Of a DNA stretch of 64,000 nucleotides, positions 49,057 to 60,384 are shown piece after piece; the first letter of the stretch is position 1; each line of letters begins with the position of its first letter. The translations under genes and the position numbers were made by a program. The notes below the pieces were generated by a model. The model made no database searches and was not told the origin of the DNA. It was given only the letters and a program-made list of their open reading frames with translations. The stretch is from Streptomyces sp. NBC_01276 (GTDB lineage Bacteria > Actinomycetota > Actinomycetes > Streptomycetales > Streptomycetaceae). The stretch spans positions 2,852,001 to 2,916,000 of the forward strand of contig NZ_CP108442.1 of assembly GCF_041435355.1 (NCBI RefSeq), in the 5' to 3' direction.

Positions 49057-51477
49057 CTAGCAGGCGTGACCGTCGCCGTCGGGGTCCAGGCGCAGCGGGT
49101 CGCTGCCGTTGACCTTCATCCGCCGGGGGAACAGGTGGGAGGCCAGCCAGTCGCAGCGCGCCCGGGTGGTCTTCTCGACCTCCGCCGGGAAGTTCGCCGG
49201 GACGCACAGGCTCGCCGTGCCGTAGTGGCGGTCGCAGCCGGCCACGGTCGGGGGGACCGGGGCGGCGTCGCGCTGCTGCGGGTTGGGCTTCGGGGCGGCC
49301 AGTTCGTTCGCGAAGGAGTGTTCGTGGGCGGTCGGTTGGCTGCCCTGTGCGGCCGCGAGCGCCGGGGCTCCGCCGAGGTGGACCCAGGTGGCGACCGAGG
49401 GGACTCCGTTCGCGTCGACGCCGAAGAGCATGTACCAGCCGGGCGGCGCCAGGTTGGGGTTGCTGGTGACGTTGAGGTCGATGGTGGTGTTGTTGACGAC
49501 GGTCATGGGGAGGTCCACGAACCGCTGGTTGGGGTCGGAGGAGTGGGTGACGGCCGCCGGGCGGATCAGTTCCGCCTTGGCGATCGGCCGGTCCACGGTG
49601 ATCCGCTGCGTGTCGCCGTAGACCCACTCGGTGTCGATCACCGAGGTGAGCCGGGGGCGCGGGCCCTTGAAGAGGTACGGCGGGGTGTAGATCGACACCG
49701 CGTGGTTGTACGTGCCGTTGCCCGGGTTGTCCCCGACCGACATGACCCGGCCGTCGGGCAGCAGGAAGGCGCCCGAGTGGTAGGTGCGCGGGATCGGGTC
49801 GGTGGCCAGGCCCGGCTGGTAGGTGTTGTTCGCCGGGTCGAAGAAGGAGGCCTCGAAGACCGGGTCGGCCCGGTCGTGCAGCCCGCCGCCGGTCTCCAGG
49901 ACCTTGCCGTCCGGCAGCAGCACCGCGGACACGTACATCTTGCCCTCGGCGCCGGTCTGCGGGCGCTTGCCGGCGCCCGCGTCGACGAGGCCCTGCGGGA
50001 GGTCGGGGCCCGCGGTGTATCCGGGGCTCGGCTTCTTGAGGTCGATGATGTCGGTGAGACGGTTCGCGGGCGGGTTGCTCTCGTTGTTGCCGCCGCCGAT
50101 GGTGAGCACCCGCTGGTCCTGGGCCGGGGGCAGCAGCACGCTCGCCGACTCGTCGCGCGCGTCCTTCCCTCGCAGTCCGGGCACGTCCGTGACGGTGTTG
50201 GCGTCGTAGTCGTAGATCGAGGAGCCGGATCCGGCCGTGCCGTTGCCGAAGGTGTGGCTGCCGGAGTAGAAGAGCCGGCCGTCCTGCATGAGGATCATCG
50301 AGGGGTACAGGCCCCAGTACGACCAGGTCTGGTTGACCTGGTTCATCGGCAGCCACCTGCCCTGTGCCGCCGAGAACTTCTCCGCCGTGACGTTGCCGGT
50401 GGAGTCCTCCTTCAGACCGCCGAAGGAGATCACGTCGCCGTTGCCGAGGATCGTGGCGGACGGGTACCAGTGGCCGCCGTTCATGTCGTTGGTCTTCGTG
50501 TACGTCTCGGTCGCCGGGTCGAAGACGTACGAGTCCTTCAGCCCCTGGTATCCGATCTTGCCGTCGGCCGACGGGTAGCCCTTGTTGCCGCTCATCACCA
50601 GCACCCGGCCGTCCGCCAGTTGCACGTGGCCGGAGCAGAACATGTCCACCGGCGTCGGGATCGTCCTGACCGAGCCGGCCACCGGGTCGTACACGGCGGA
50701 GGTGAAGGTCCCGGCGTTGAACTGGGATATGTCGTTGCCCGATCCCGCGATCAGCAGCACCTTGCCGTTCCTGAGGACCACGGCGTGCATCGAGCGGACC
50801 GGGTTCTGGGCGGCCATCACCTCCCACTTGCCCTTGGCGCACTGGTCGGGCGTGCCCGTGCAGGCGGGCTGGGGCGGGACGGCCCCGACCTCCTCCACCG
50901 CGTAGTCGTCGGTGGTGACGGTGCCGACGCCGTAGACCGACAGCCCCCAGGTGATCTTGTCGGTGTTCGGCGGGACGGTGGGCGTACGGACCTCCGTGCG
51001 CGCCCAGGCGGCGCTGACCGGCGGGTTCTGCAGGTCGGTCCAGTACTGCCAGCCGGCGGTGGTGTCGTGGCGGAAGACGGTCACGGAGACGTCGGGGGTG
51101 TTCGACTTGTACCAGGCGGACAGGTCGTACTGCCTGCCCGGTGTGACGGTGGGGGCGCAGGTGGCGTTCTCGGTGACCAGGGCCTTGCGGTCGCCGTCGA
51201 CGCGGCGGGTGAGGGAGACCTTCATGGCCTTGGTGCCGCCGTGCGCGTCGGCGACGGTGGCGAAGGTGAAGTCGTTGTCGCCCCAGCCGGACTTCTCCCA
51301 GCAGGAGGGCATGTCGGCGCCGGCCGGTCCGGCGGTCTCGAAACCGGGGTTGGTGAGCAGGTTGGGCGGTCCGGCCGTGGCCTGCTGCGGTGCGGTGAGC
51401 AGCAGGCCGGCGGTCATCGCCCCGACGGCGAGGAGGGCGGCCCGGCGCCCTGACCTCCGTCGGATCTTCCTCTGCAT
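49057..51477 (-). CDS. Secreted copper-radical oxidase (GlxA/galactose-oxidase type)
   Basis: An 806-residue exported enzyme. A signal peptide (to about residue 36) precedes a CBM-like beta domain (about 38-200), a seven-bladed kelch domain (about 215-590), a DUF1929 beta domain (about 600-700) and a C-terminal extension. Copper ligands and the cofactor fit galactose oxidase: cross-link pair Cys281 (DMFCSGH) and Tyr338 (GHWYPSA), axial Tyr566 and His567 (RTYHSG), and His645 (VTHSSDPNQR). The last 90 residues carry five Cys and LDPDGDGHAC, an excalibur-like calcium motif. It ends an operon of three glycosyltransferases, so it probably oxidises sugar ends of the polymer they make. Confidence 0.9.
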   Translation of the reverse strand: MQRKIRRRSGRRAALLAVGAMTAGLLLTAPQQATAGPPNLLTNPGFETAGPAGADMPSCWEKSGWGDNDFTFATVADAHGGTKAMKVSLTRRVDGDRKALVTENATCAPTVTPGRQYDLSAWYKSNTPDVSVTVFRHDTTAGWQYWTDLQNPPVSAAWARTEVRTPTVPPNTDKITWGLSVYGVGTVTTDDYAVEEVGAVPPQPACTGTPDQCAKGKWEVMAAQNPVRSMHAVVLRNGKVLLIAGSGNDISQFNAGTFTSAVYDPVAGSVRTIPTPVDMFCSGHVQLADGRVLVMSGNKGYPSADGKIGYQGLKDSYVFDPATETYTKTNDMNGGHWYPSATILGNGDVISFGGLKEDSTGNVTAEKFSAAQGRWLPMNQVNQTWSYWGLYPSMILMQDGRLFYSGSHTFGNGTAGSGSSIYDYDANTVTDVPGLRGKDARDESASVLLPPAQDQRVLTIGGGNNESNPPANRLTDIIDLKKPSPGYTAGPDLPQGLVDAGAGKRPQTGAEGKMYVSAVLLPDGKVLETGGGLHDRADPVFEASFFDPANNTYQPGLATDPIPRTYHSGAFLLPDGRVMSVGDNPGNGTYNHAVSIYTPPYLFKGPRPRLTSVIDTEWVYGDTQRITVDRPIAKAELIRPAAVTHSSDPNQRFVDLPMTVVNNTTIDLNVTSNPNLAPPGWYMLFGVDANGVPSVATWVHLGGAPALAAAQGSQPTAHEHSFANELAAPKPNPQQRDAAPVPPTVAGCDRHYGTASLCVPANFPAEVEKTTRARCDWLASHLFPRRMKVNGSDPLRLDPDGDGHAC

Positions 51478-51500
51478 GCGGGGTGTCCTTTCGGTGCGGC

Positions 51501-52685
51501 TCAACTCCCGGGTGGGGCCGCCGCACGGGGTTTGCGCGGCAGGTAGACGAGGGCTTCGGTGGCGGCGAAGCGCAGGACGAAGGTGGTCACGAGCGCGAGG
51601 GCCGTCGCGGGCAGGACGCCGAGGCCGAGCCGGGCGACGAACAGCGCGATGAGCGGGATCCGCAGGAGCAGATCGGCGTTGGCGAGGAGGGCGAAACGGC
51701 CGATCCGGTCCGCCCAGTGACGGTGGCGGCGGCGGTCGCGGAAGAGCAGGGTCTCGATGAGGAGGAAGTTCCACAGCACCCCGGCCTGGTTGGCGAGGAC
51801 CTCGGCGGCCAGGTACTGCACCCCGGCGTGGGTCAGGAGCCACAGGGCCAGCAGGTTCGGGGCGAAGCCGGAGAGGCCGATCAGGCCGAAGCCGACCATC
51901 CGGGCGAGCGGGCTCGCGGAGCGCAGGGCGGCCAGGTGCGCGAGGAAGCGGATCCCTTCGCGGGCACCGGACTTGGACTCCCCGGCGAAGCGGTCCTGGA
52001 AGACGAAGGGGACCTCGGCGGTCTTCGCGGGGCGGCAGCGGACGGCCAGTTCCAGCAGGATCTTGTAGCCGAGGGGCTTGAGGGCGTCGGCGCTCACCGC
52101 GGAGCGGCGCATCGCGAAGAAGCCGCTCATCGGGTCGCTGATCCCGCCCAGGGCGCGCGGGAAGAGGCCCTTGGCCAGCCAGGTCGCACCGCGCGAGACG
52201 GCGACGCGGTAGCTCCCGGCGAGGCCCGCCCGGCTGCCGCCGGCGACGTAGCGGGAGGCGACGACCAGATCGGCGCCGGTGCGGGTGCCCTCGCCGAGCA
52301 GTTCGGGGACGAGGTGGGGAGGGTGCTGGAGGTCGGCGTCCATGACGACGATCCACTCGGAGCCGGCCCGCTTGACGCCCTCGACGACGGCCCCGCCGAG
52401 GCCGCCCTCGGCGACCTGCCGGTGCAGGACCGCCACCGGGAAGGGGCAGTCCGCGGCGGCCTTCTCGATCACGGCCGGTGTGTCATCGGTGGAGTCGTCG
52501 ACGAAGAGCACCTCGCAGGGCGGGCCGACGGGCAGCGAGGTGCGGAGTCTGCTCAGCAACTCCCCCACGTTCGCCGCCTCGTTGAAGGTCGGGATGATCA
52601 CTGTGACGCTGCCGGGGGCGGGTGCCCGCCCCGCGGCGGCCTCCGGCGCGTCCAGGGCGCGCGGGGGCCACAGGTCCTCGCTCAT
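51501..52685 (-). CDS. Polyprenol-phosphate glycosyltransferase with GtrA domain
   Basis: A 394-residue fusion. The GT2 DPM1-like domain (residues 25-245) has VTVIIPTFNEAANVGELLSR, VLFVDDSTDDTPAV and the metal site VVMDADLQHPP. The GtrA domain (about 265-385) has four membrane helices, starting MVGFGLIGLSGFAPNLLALW. Such fusions load a sugar on undecaprenyl phosphate and flip it outward. It starts 6 nt after the GT39 gene stop and ends 23 nt before the oxidase gene. The donor sugar is unknown. Confidence 0.92.
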   Translation of the reverse strand: MSEDLWPPRALDAPEAAAGRAPAPGSVTVIIPTFNEAANVGELLSRLRTSLPVGPPCEVLFVDDSTDDTPAVIEKAAADCPFPVAVLHRQVAEGGLGGAVVEGVKRAGSEWIVVMDADLQHPPHLVPELLGEGTRTGADLVVASRYVAGGSRAGLAGSYRVAVSRGATWLAKGLFPRALGGISDPMSGFFAMRRSAVSADALKPLGYKILLELAVRCRPAKTAEVPFVFQDRFAGESKSGAREGIRFLAHLAALRSASPLARMVGFGLIGLSGFAPNLLALWLLTHAGVQYLAAEVLANQAGVLWNFLLIETLLFRDRRRHRHWADRIGRFALLANADLLLRIPLIALFVARLGLGVLPATALALVTTFVLRFAATEALVYLPRKPRAAAPPGS

Positions 52686-52691
52686 GGTGGT

Positions 52692-54524
52692 TCAGCTCCC
52701 ACTCTCGCGGTCGGTGCGGCGGATCTCGACACGGTCCTCGCCCGTACCGAAGACGGCGACCGCGGTCGAATGCTCCAGTGCAGCCTTCACGTTGGGCAGG
52801 TCCGCCGCATCACGACGCACGGTGGGCGAGGAGACGACGTAGTCGATGTCCCGCCATCCGCGCGGCAGGGTCTTGGTGACGGCCGGGTCGAGGTCCGCCT
52901 TGTAGAACCAGATGGCGCCCGTTCCGGGTGCAAAACCGTGGTGAACAGCGTCGAGCCAGAGGGCGTCGTCCACGAGGACGCGGGTGTTCGCCGGTTCGGC
53001 GACCGTGCCGAGCCAGGCGGCGGCCTGCCGGTAGGGGGCGTTCGCGTCGACGGTGAGGGCGGTGCGGTTGCCGTCGTACCAGCGCGGCAGGACGTAGACG
53101 GCGGCGGAGGCGGCGAGGGCGACGGTCAGCGCCCAGCGCGCGCACACCAGGGCGCGGCGCTCCCCCGGGGTGCGGCGGCGGCGCAGGACGGCGTGGGTGA
53201 CGCTGGCCGCCGCCGCGGCGAGGACCAGGGCGAGGAAGGGCAGGGCCTGGATGACGTACATGGCGGGCAGGTAGCCGGAGGGCCGCAGTGCGACGAGCGC
53301 GAGGATCACGGCGGCCAGGGCCGGTCCGGCCAGGGCCCGTGCGGTGACCGACCAGCGGGTGGTGGCCAGCAGCAGGACGGCGCCGGCGAGCCCGCCGAGC
53401 GGCAGGACGGTGTCGTAGTAGAGCCAGGACCGGAACACGCCGTACGAGCCGGAGCCGGGGTCGAGGATGAACCCGGAGCCGGGGCGGCCCATCTGGTAGG
53501 TGATGCCGTCGATCAGGGAGACGTGTCCGGCGCCGGGTAGCAGTTCGCCGTTGAGCAGGGCGTACAGCGGGTACGAGAGCCCGATCAGGGCACAGGCGGT
53601 GACGGCTCCGGTGACGGCGAACTTGCGGGTGTCGCGGTGGCTGTGGCGCCACATCGTCACCAGCAGCGCCGGGAGCACCACCAGCATCGTCTCCTTGGTC
53701 AGGACGGCGGTGGCGGCGGCCAGACCCGAGCCGAAGTGGTGCCAGAGGTGGCGGCTGGGGGACGCGGCGAGGCAGAAGGCCAGCAGCATCCACATCACGG
53801 CGAGGTTGTCGAGGAAGATCTCCCGCTGGAGCACGACGGAGAGCGGGGAGAGCCCGAAGAGGGCCATCGCGAGCCCGGCCGCCCAGCGCGGCAGCCAGAG
53901 CCGGCGGGCGAGCACGTAGATCAGCACCGAGCTGGCACCGGAGACGGCGAGCATCGAGAACCGCATCGGCGCGACCGTCATCCAGTCGGGCACGAAGAGG
54001 GAGGGCAGGTACGTCAGCCCGGCCACCTGGATCCAGCCGAGCGGCGGGTGGTCGTACCAGTAGGTGTAGTGGGCGAGGCCCTTGCCCTGCTGGACGGCCC
54101 AGGCCTGGGCGAGGTACGTGCCCTCGTCGTCGCTCAGGGTCGGGAAGTGGGTGATGTTCCAGCCCTGGACGAGGAGGATCGCCAGCAGCAGGGTGGCGCA
54201 GAGCAGCAGGTCGGGGCGGGAGGAGCGGAAGCGGACCAGGGGCCGGGCGGGCGCGGGAGGGCGGACGCCGAGGCCGCCGCCGGGGCCGGTGCCGGGACCG
54301 CCGGGGCGGCGCTGGGCGGGGACTCTGGGCTCGATGGCGGTGGTGGAGGCGGAGGTTGCGGTGGAGGTTGCGGTGGCGGTCGCGTTCGCGTTCGCGATGG
54401 CGGTCGCGGCGCCCGTGCCGGCCCGGGGGCGGACGGGCAGGGTGGCGGAGGCTTCACCGGCGGAGGCTTCGCCGGGTCCGGGCTGAGGCTGGGGATCAGT
54501 GGCCGTGGGCAGGGTGGCGGTCAC
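52692..54524 (-). CDS. GT39/ArnT-like membrane glycosyltransferase
   Basis: A 610-residue membrane protein of the PMT/ArnT (GT39, GT-C) class. The first loop holds the catalytic-type acidic pair in PTLSDDEGTYLAQAWAVQQG, then TYWYDHPPLGWIQVAGLTYL. About 11-13 helices follow, and a C-terminal outer domain has VLVDDALWLDA and DIDYVVSSPTVR. The first 100 residues are a low-complexity Ala/Thr/Asn tail. GTG 54524 overlaps the upstream GT2 stop by 4 bp. It transfers a sugar from a polyprenol-phosphate donor, possibly made by the next gene's product. Confidence 0.9.
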   Translation of the reverse strand: MTATLPTATDPQPQPGPGEASAGEASATLPVRPRAGTGAATAIANANATATATSTATSASTTAIEPRVPAQRRPGGPGTGPGGGLGVRPPAPARPLVRFRSSRPDLLLCATLLLAILLVQGWNITHFPTLSDDEGTYLAQAWAVQQGKGLAHYTYWYDHPPLGWIQVAGLTYLPSLFVPDWMTVAPMRFSMLAVSGASSVLIYVLARRLWLPRWAAGLAMALFGLSPLSVVLQREIFLDNLAVMWMLLAFCLAASPSRHLWHHFGSGLAAATAVLTKETMLVVLPALLVTMWRHSHRDTRKFAVTGAVTACALIGLSYPLYALLNGELLPGAGHVSLIDGITYQMGRPGSGFILDPGSGSYGVFRSWLYYDTVLPLGGLAGAVLLLATTRWSVTARALAGPALAAVILALVALRPSGYLPAMYVIQALPFLALVLAAAAASVTHAVLRRRRTPGERRALVCARWALTVALAASAAVYVLPRWYDGNRTALTVDANAPYRQAAAWLGTVAEPANTRVLVDDALWLDAVHHGFAPGTGAIWFYKADLDPAVTKTLPRGWRDIDYVVSSPTVRRDAADLPNVKAALEHSTAVAVFGTGEDRVEIRRTDRESGS

Positions 54525-55828
54525 CGGTGGCTGTCCTCTCGGATCGCGGTGGAAGCGGTGGAGGCCGTCGCCCCGGTCAGGTGGGCGCCGGTGTGGCTGG
54601 TCAGTTCCCACTCGTTGCGGCCGCGCTGCTCGCGCCAGACCGCCCGGATCGCGGCGCCCGCCAGCATCACCTGGTAGAAGGGGCCGCCGACGACGAGCTT
54701 GACGTAGTGCACGAAACGGACCCGCAGGCCGTACTGGCGGCCGAAGTCGTGGAGGCCGACGATCTCGAACACGAAGGTCACCAGCGCGGTGATCATGGGC
54801 AGGAAGGTGATGATCGCGATGCCGACCGGCACGTCGAGGAAGACCGCGACGGCGAAGTTCACCGGGATGATCACCCCGGAGGCCGCCTGCATGAAGGGGG
54901 TCATCAGCGTGTAGCGGGCCAGCCAGCGCTGGCCGCGGCCCGGCAGCTGCCGCCAGTCCTTCTTCCGGTAGACCTGGAGGAAGCCCTGGTTCCAGCGGGT
55001 CCGCTGCTTGAGCAGGCTCATCAGCGAGCCCGGCGTCTCCTCGCGGGTGACCATGTCGGAGTCGTAGGCGACGACCACCTTCTTGCCGACGGAGGAGAGC
55101 CGCACGCCCAGGTCACAGTCCTCGGCGAGGCAGTTCTGGTCCCAGCCGCCCGCCTCGCGCAGCACCTCGGTGCGCACGAAGACGGTGTTGCCCCCGAGCG
55201 GGATGAAGCCCTTCTCGGCGTGCAGGTGGAGCCGGGAGCGGAACCAGAAGAAGTACTCCAGGCAGTTGCGCAGGCTGTACCAGCTGGAGTGGAAGTTGAT
55301 CAGCTGTACGCCGCCCTGCACCACGTCCGCCCCGGTGGCCCGGAAGGCGTGGTCGACGTGGGCGAGGAGCTCCGGGTGGACCTGGTCCTCGGCGTCGAAG
55401 ACGCCCACGATGTCGCCCCGGCAGTGCGGGAGCGCGGTGTTGAGGGCCTTCGGCTTGTTCTTCGCCTCGTGGTGGTCGGTGACGACGCGGACCCGTTCGG
55501 GCGCGCGGGCGGCGGCGCGTTCGGCGACGGCCGCCGTCTCGGGGTCGTCGTGGCCGACGATCACGATGATCTCGTAGTCGGTGTGGCTCGATTCGAGGAG
55601 CCGGTCGATCGTGTGCTCCAGGACGGCCTGCTCGTGGCGGGCGGGCAGGAGCAGCGAGAAGGCCAGCCGGCCGCCGCCGTCGGGGCGGTCGAACCGGGTC
55701 GACGCGAGCGTCTCCGGCGTGCGCCACGCGTGCATCTGCCACCACAGGGTGAAGGCGGCCATCCAGAAGAGCGCCAGCGAAATGGCAGCAATGAACACAG
55801 AAGTGTACAAACTGTCCCCCACAGACAT
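54521..55828 (-). CDS. Processive GT2 synthase-like glycosyltransferase
   Basis: A 435-residue membrane protein. One N-terminal helix (VFIAAISLALFWMAAFTLWW) is followed by a GT2 domain with FSLLLPARHEQAVLEHTIDR, the metal-binding GVFDAEDQVHPELL, WDQNCLAEDCDLGVRLSS with the catalytic Asp (ED), and QRTRW (Gln275 to Trp279, the QxxRW of cellulose and hyaluronan synthases). Four C-terminal helices follow. It is shorter than CslA but has all its catalytic motifs. ATG 55828 is used. It is the first gene of the four-gene operon and probably makes a beta-linked polysaccharide. Confidence 0.9.
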   Translation of the reverse strand: MSVGDSLYTSVFIAAISLALFWMAAFTLWWQMHAWRTPETLASTRFDRPDGGGRLAFSLLLPARHEQAVLEHTIDRLLESSHTDYEIIVIVGHDDPETAAVAERAAARAPERVRVVTDHHEAKNKPKALNTALPHCRGDIVGVFDAEDQVHPELLAHVDHAFRATGADVVQGGVQLINFHSSWYSLRNCLEYFFWFRSRLHLHAEKGFIPLGGNTVFVRTEVLREAGGWDQNCLAEDCDLGVRLSSVGKKVVVAYDSDMVTREETPGSLMSLLKQRTRWNQGFLQVYRKKDWRQLPGRGQRWLARYTLMTPFMQAASGVIIPVNFAVAVFLDVPVGIAIITFLPMITALVTFVFEIVGLHDFGRQYGLRVRFVHYVKLVVGGPFYQVMLAGAAIRAVWREQRGRNEWELTSHTGAHLTGATASTASTAIREDSHR

Positions 55829-56050
55829 GCCGCAACCCCAGGCGGCGATCGAAAACCCCCCGGAGGCGGATCACGGGCCCCCCGGCCCGGCGCCTCCGCT
55901 TCCCCCTCGTGCGCACCCCCCAGTGCGCGGCTCGGCGAATCCCGAAGCCATGAGATTAGGCAGGGAACGTGAAGCGGAGGCGCCGCCCAGATAAAAACCA
56001 CGTTTCGGAGTTGATGTACAACAACCGGAATTGACGGTACTCCGGGTACT

Positions 56051-58102
<2,052 letters not shown>

Positions 58103-58299
58103 GCGACCCAGCCTCTCACAACGCCCGGCGCGACCGGCGAAACCCCTCACGGACCCGCCTCACTTGGCCGAATCGCAGTCGTGAGCCATCACGCGGTGGG
58201 CGGCTCCCTCCCCTCCATGTCGGGCGGCCGCGCATCTCGGAACAGTAGGCTGGGCGAAGCAGCGCCGGACCTGCCGAGGCTCCTCGAAGGAGGTACACC

Positions 58300-58866
58300 A
58301 TGACCGCCGAGATGGTGGCGCCCGCGTGGATGCACGCACAGATCAGCGCGGAACAGTACGACTCCTGGTCCGAGGAGCAGTGCGCCGGCATCGAGATCGT
58401 GGACGGGATGGTCGCCGTGAGTCCGAGCGCCTCCAAACGGCACAACCGGCTGGCGCGAGTCCTGGCCAATGCCCTGGACGCCGCCGCGGGCCCGGACTGG
58501 AACGCGGACACGGACTTCGACGTTCGCCTGCAGGACGTTCCGCTCACCAACCGCCGCCCGGACGTCATCGTCTACCGGGCGGAGACCATCGACCTCACGC
58601 CTACCCGACCCGAGCACGTACTCCTGGTCGTCGAGGTCGTGTCGCCCGGCTCGGAAACCACTGACCGGATTGTGAAGGTAGACCAGTACGCCAAGGCCGG
58701 CATCCCCTTCTACTGGCGGGTCGAGCAGGCCGCCACCGGCGTCCCGATCGTCTACACCTACATCCTCGATCCCGCCACCAGGGCGTACCGAGACGGCGAA
58801 ATGTTCACCGGCACGGTCAAGGCCACCGCGCCCTTCTCCCTCACGGTCGATCTCGGGGTCATGTAA
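58300..58866 (+). CDS. Uma2 family (DUF820) restriction-nuclease-like protein
   Basis: A 188-residue protein with the PD-(D/E)xK fold. It has EQYDSWSEEQCAGIEIVDGM, VSPSASKRHNRLARVLANAL, the metal-binding NRRPDVIVYR (Asp), VLLVVEVVSPGSETTDRIVK (Glu-x-Val, then VKVDQYAKAGI with Lys). All nuclease residues are present. AGGAGG precedes ATG 58300. Such genes are scattered in Streptomyces genomes and their targets are unknown. The gene is followed by relics of other genes. Confidence 0.92.
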   Translation: MTAEMVAPAWMHAQISAEQYDSWSEEQCAGIEIVDGMVAVSPSASKRHNRLARVLANALDAAAGPDWNADTDFDVRLQDVPLTNRRPDVIVYRAETIDLTPTRPEHVLLVVEVVSPGSETTDRIVKVDQYAKAGIPFYWRVEQAATGVPIVYTYILDPATRAYRDGEMFTGTVKATAPFSLTVDLGVM

Positions 58867-58991
58867 GGACGGAGAGGTTCTCGCTTCGACATCCGGCCGA
58901 TAGCACTCGGACAGTCGTTGTTCGCGGGCGATCGCAACACTCACCCACCTCCGAGCCAGATGCGCCACGGTTCCGCAGTCAGCTGCCCCGA

Positions 58992-59530
58992 TTGGTGCGA
59001 TCTTCCGTCTATCTGACCTTGATCGGTTTCTGGCCGGGCACCGCTGAACGATCACTTACGGGCCGGCATGGGAAAGCCCCCTTCTCGAAGGCCGTCGTCA
59101 AAGCGCACGCCGTCAGCTACGCCGACCACCTGATCGACGTCCCGCCCCTCCTCGAACAGTTCGCCTTCCTGCTGGTCAAGGATCAGACGAACAAGATCGC
59201 TGGAATCATCACCGTCGCGGCCCTCGCCGCCGAATACGGGGCCACGGCACGGCCGTTCCTCCTCATCGGCGATCTCGACCGGCAGCTGCGTCGGGTCATC
59301 TCGCGGGAGCTGGACCTGACAGAGGTGATCGCTCTTTGCGACCCGGACGGACGACGCAAGCTCACCTCCTGCGACCACTGGGGTACGGCGACTACCAGAC
59401 GGTGCTGAGCAATCAGCAGCAGTGGGACCGGCTGGGCTGGCCGCTCGACCGTAAGGCCTTCGCGGCCCACCTCAACGGACTGCGCGAGATCCGCAACATG
59501 GTCGACCTGCTCCGTCAGTACGGAAGGTGA
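58992..59530 (+). pseudogene. Broken CBS-type regulatory protein gene
   Basis: Read in two frames, this stretch gives one protein-like sequence. From about 59073, VSYADHLIDVPPLLEQFAFL LVKDQTNKIAGIITVAALAA continues to ELDLTEVIALCDPDGRRKLT, then after a single missing base near 59376 the other frame goes on GYGDYQTVLSNQQQWDRLGW to LREIRNMVDLLRQYGR. The middle resembles a CBS pair domain. The join REIRN-MVDLL suggests an internal deletion as well. There is no good start upstream. It is a pseudogene of a CBS-like protein; the parent family name is uncertain. Confidence 0.65.
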
Positions 59531-59808
59531 GTACGGGCGAGCCATGGCCCGGCGGCGCCGAGGACCAGCAGCGCCCAAGACCAGGAGTGCCGAGGGCCGG
59601 CGCTCGTCGGCCTCCGGGCCGACGAGCTGTACCGGCGTACTGTTCCCGCCCTCTACGAACCACACTCCGTGGATCCCGCGGCACCACGCCTACGGTGCAC
59701 GCGGACAGCGCACGACCTGCGTCCCGGCCGACGCACATCCTGCGCCCCTTATCACCGAGACCGGCAGGCATCGCGACGGGTCGAAGCTCTGCGGTAGACG
59801 CGTGATCG
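59531..59808. other. Non-coding relic sequence
   Basis: Short open frames cross this gap on both strands, but none shows a start with a ribosome site or a protein-like composition. I see no domain, hairpin or repeat. It probably belongs to the decayed stretch between the CBS-like pseudogene and the DUF255 relic. Confidence 0.4.
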
Positions 59809-60015
59809 TCAGAGAGACATGACGCACCTGGACTGCTCGGTCTGCGAGTTCACTGGCACCGGGTGGCAGCTCGAATACCCCACGCCGAGCAGCACCGGCA
59901 CCCCCCGCTCCCGTGCCTCGGCGAAGGCCTCCGGGGACCAGGGCCACCAGTCGACGGGATTGTCCGCGTGCTGGAGGAGGTAGGGAGAGGTCTCGTTCGC
60001 GGGGCGGTTCGGCAT
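59809..60015 (-). pseudogene. Truncated copy of the DUF255 thioredoxin gene
   Basis: From ATG 60015 the frame reads [20 protein letters not shown] then [20 protein letters not shown] and [10 protein letters not shown] before a stop at 59809. This matches the first 55 residues of the full protein at 56051-58102. Homology ends in the CxxC motif: C-H-P replaces C-H-W-C-H, apparently through small indels. The rest of the 680-residue gene is missing. It is a relic of a duplicated or displaced gene. Confidence 0.75.
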
Positions 60016-60049
60016 GCGCCCGGCCGGCCGCACCGCCCGGCACCTGACA

Positions 60050-60217
60050 TCAGCGCAGCAGCGGCGCCAGGCCGTCGGTCCAGGTGGCGCGGGTGGTGGG
60101 CCAGTCCGGGGTGCAGGTGTGGGCTCGGGGGGCCAGGTCGGGGTGGCGGGCCGGGGCGGCGAGGAGGGCGGCGCACAGGGTTGCGATCGGCAGGGCGGGC
60201 GTCCGGCGTCGGGGCAT
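60050..60217 (-). CDS. Possible small exported protein, 55 residues
   Basis: ATG 60217 opens a 55-codon frame with a basic start and a hydrophobic stretch ([18 protein letters not shown]), then [20 protein letters not shown]. It could be a small secreted protein. It has no clear ribosome site and lies in a region of gene decay, so it may not be expressed. Confidence 0.3.
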   Translation of the reverse strand: MPRRRTPALPIATLCAALLAAPARHPDLAPRAHTCTPDWPTTRATWTDGLAPLLR

Positions 60218-60384
60218 GCGTCGAGCGTAGGCGGGCCAACGGCGGGGCCGGGGCGTACATATATGCACGCGGAAGACCGAAGAGGCGTCAACTCCCTCTG
60301 ATCTAGCTCAGATTCCCTCGCGCTCACGATGGTCCCGCCGCACACTTGGCGCACGTTGCACGGAACGCTCCGAGGAGGACGCCG

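Noticed and set aside
59527..59822. Two 92-codon plus-strand frames
   Set aside because: Neither has a ribosome site or recognisable fold. Both lie in a region of gene relics and use different frames of the same sequence.
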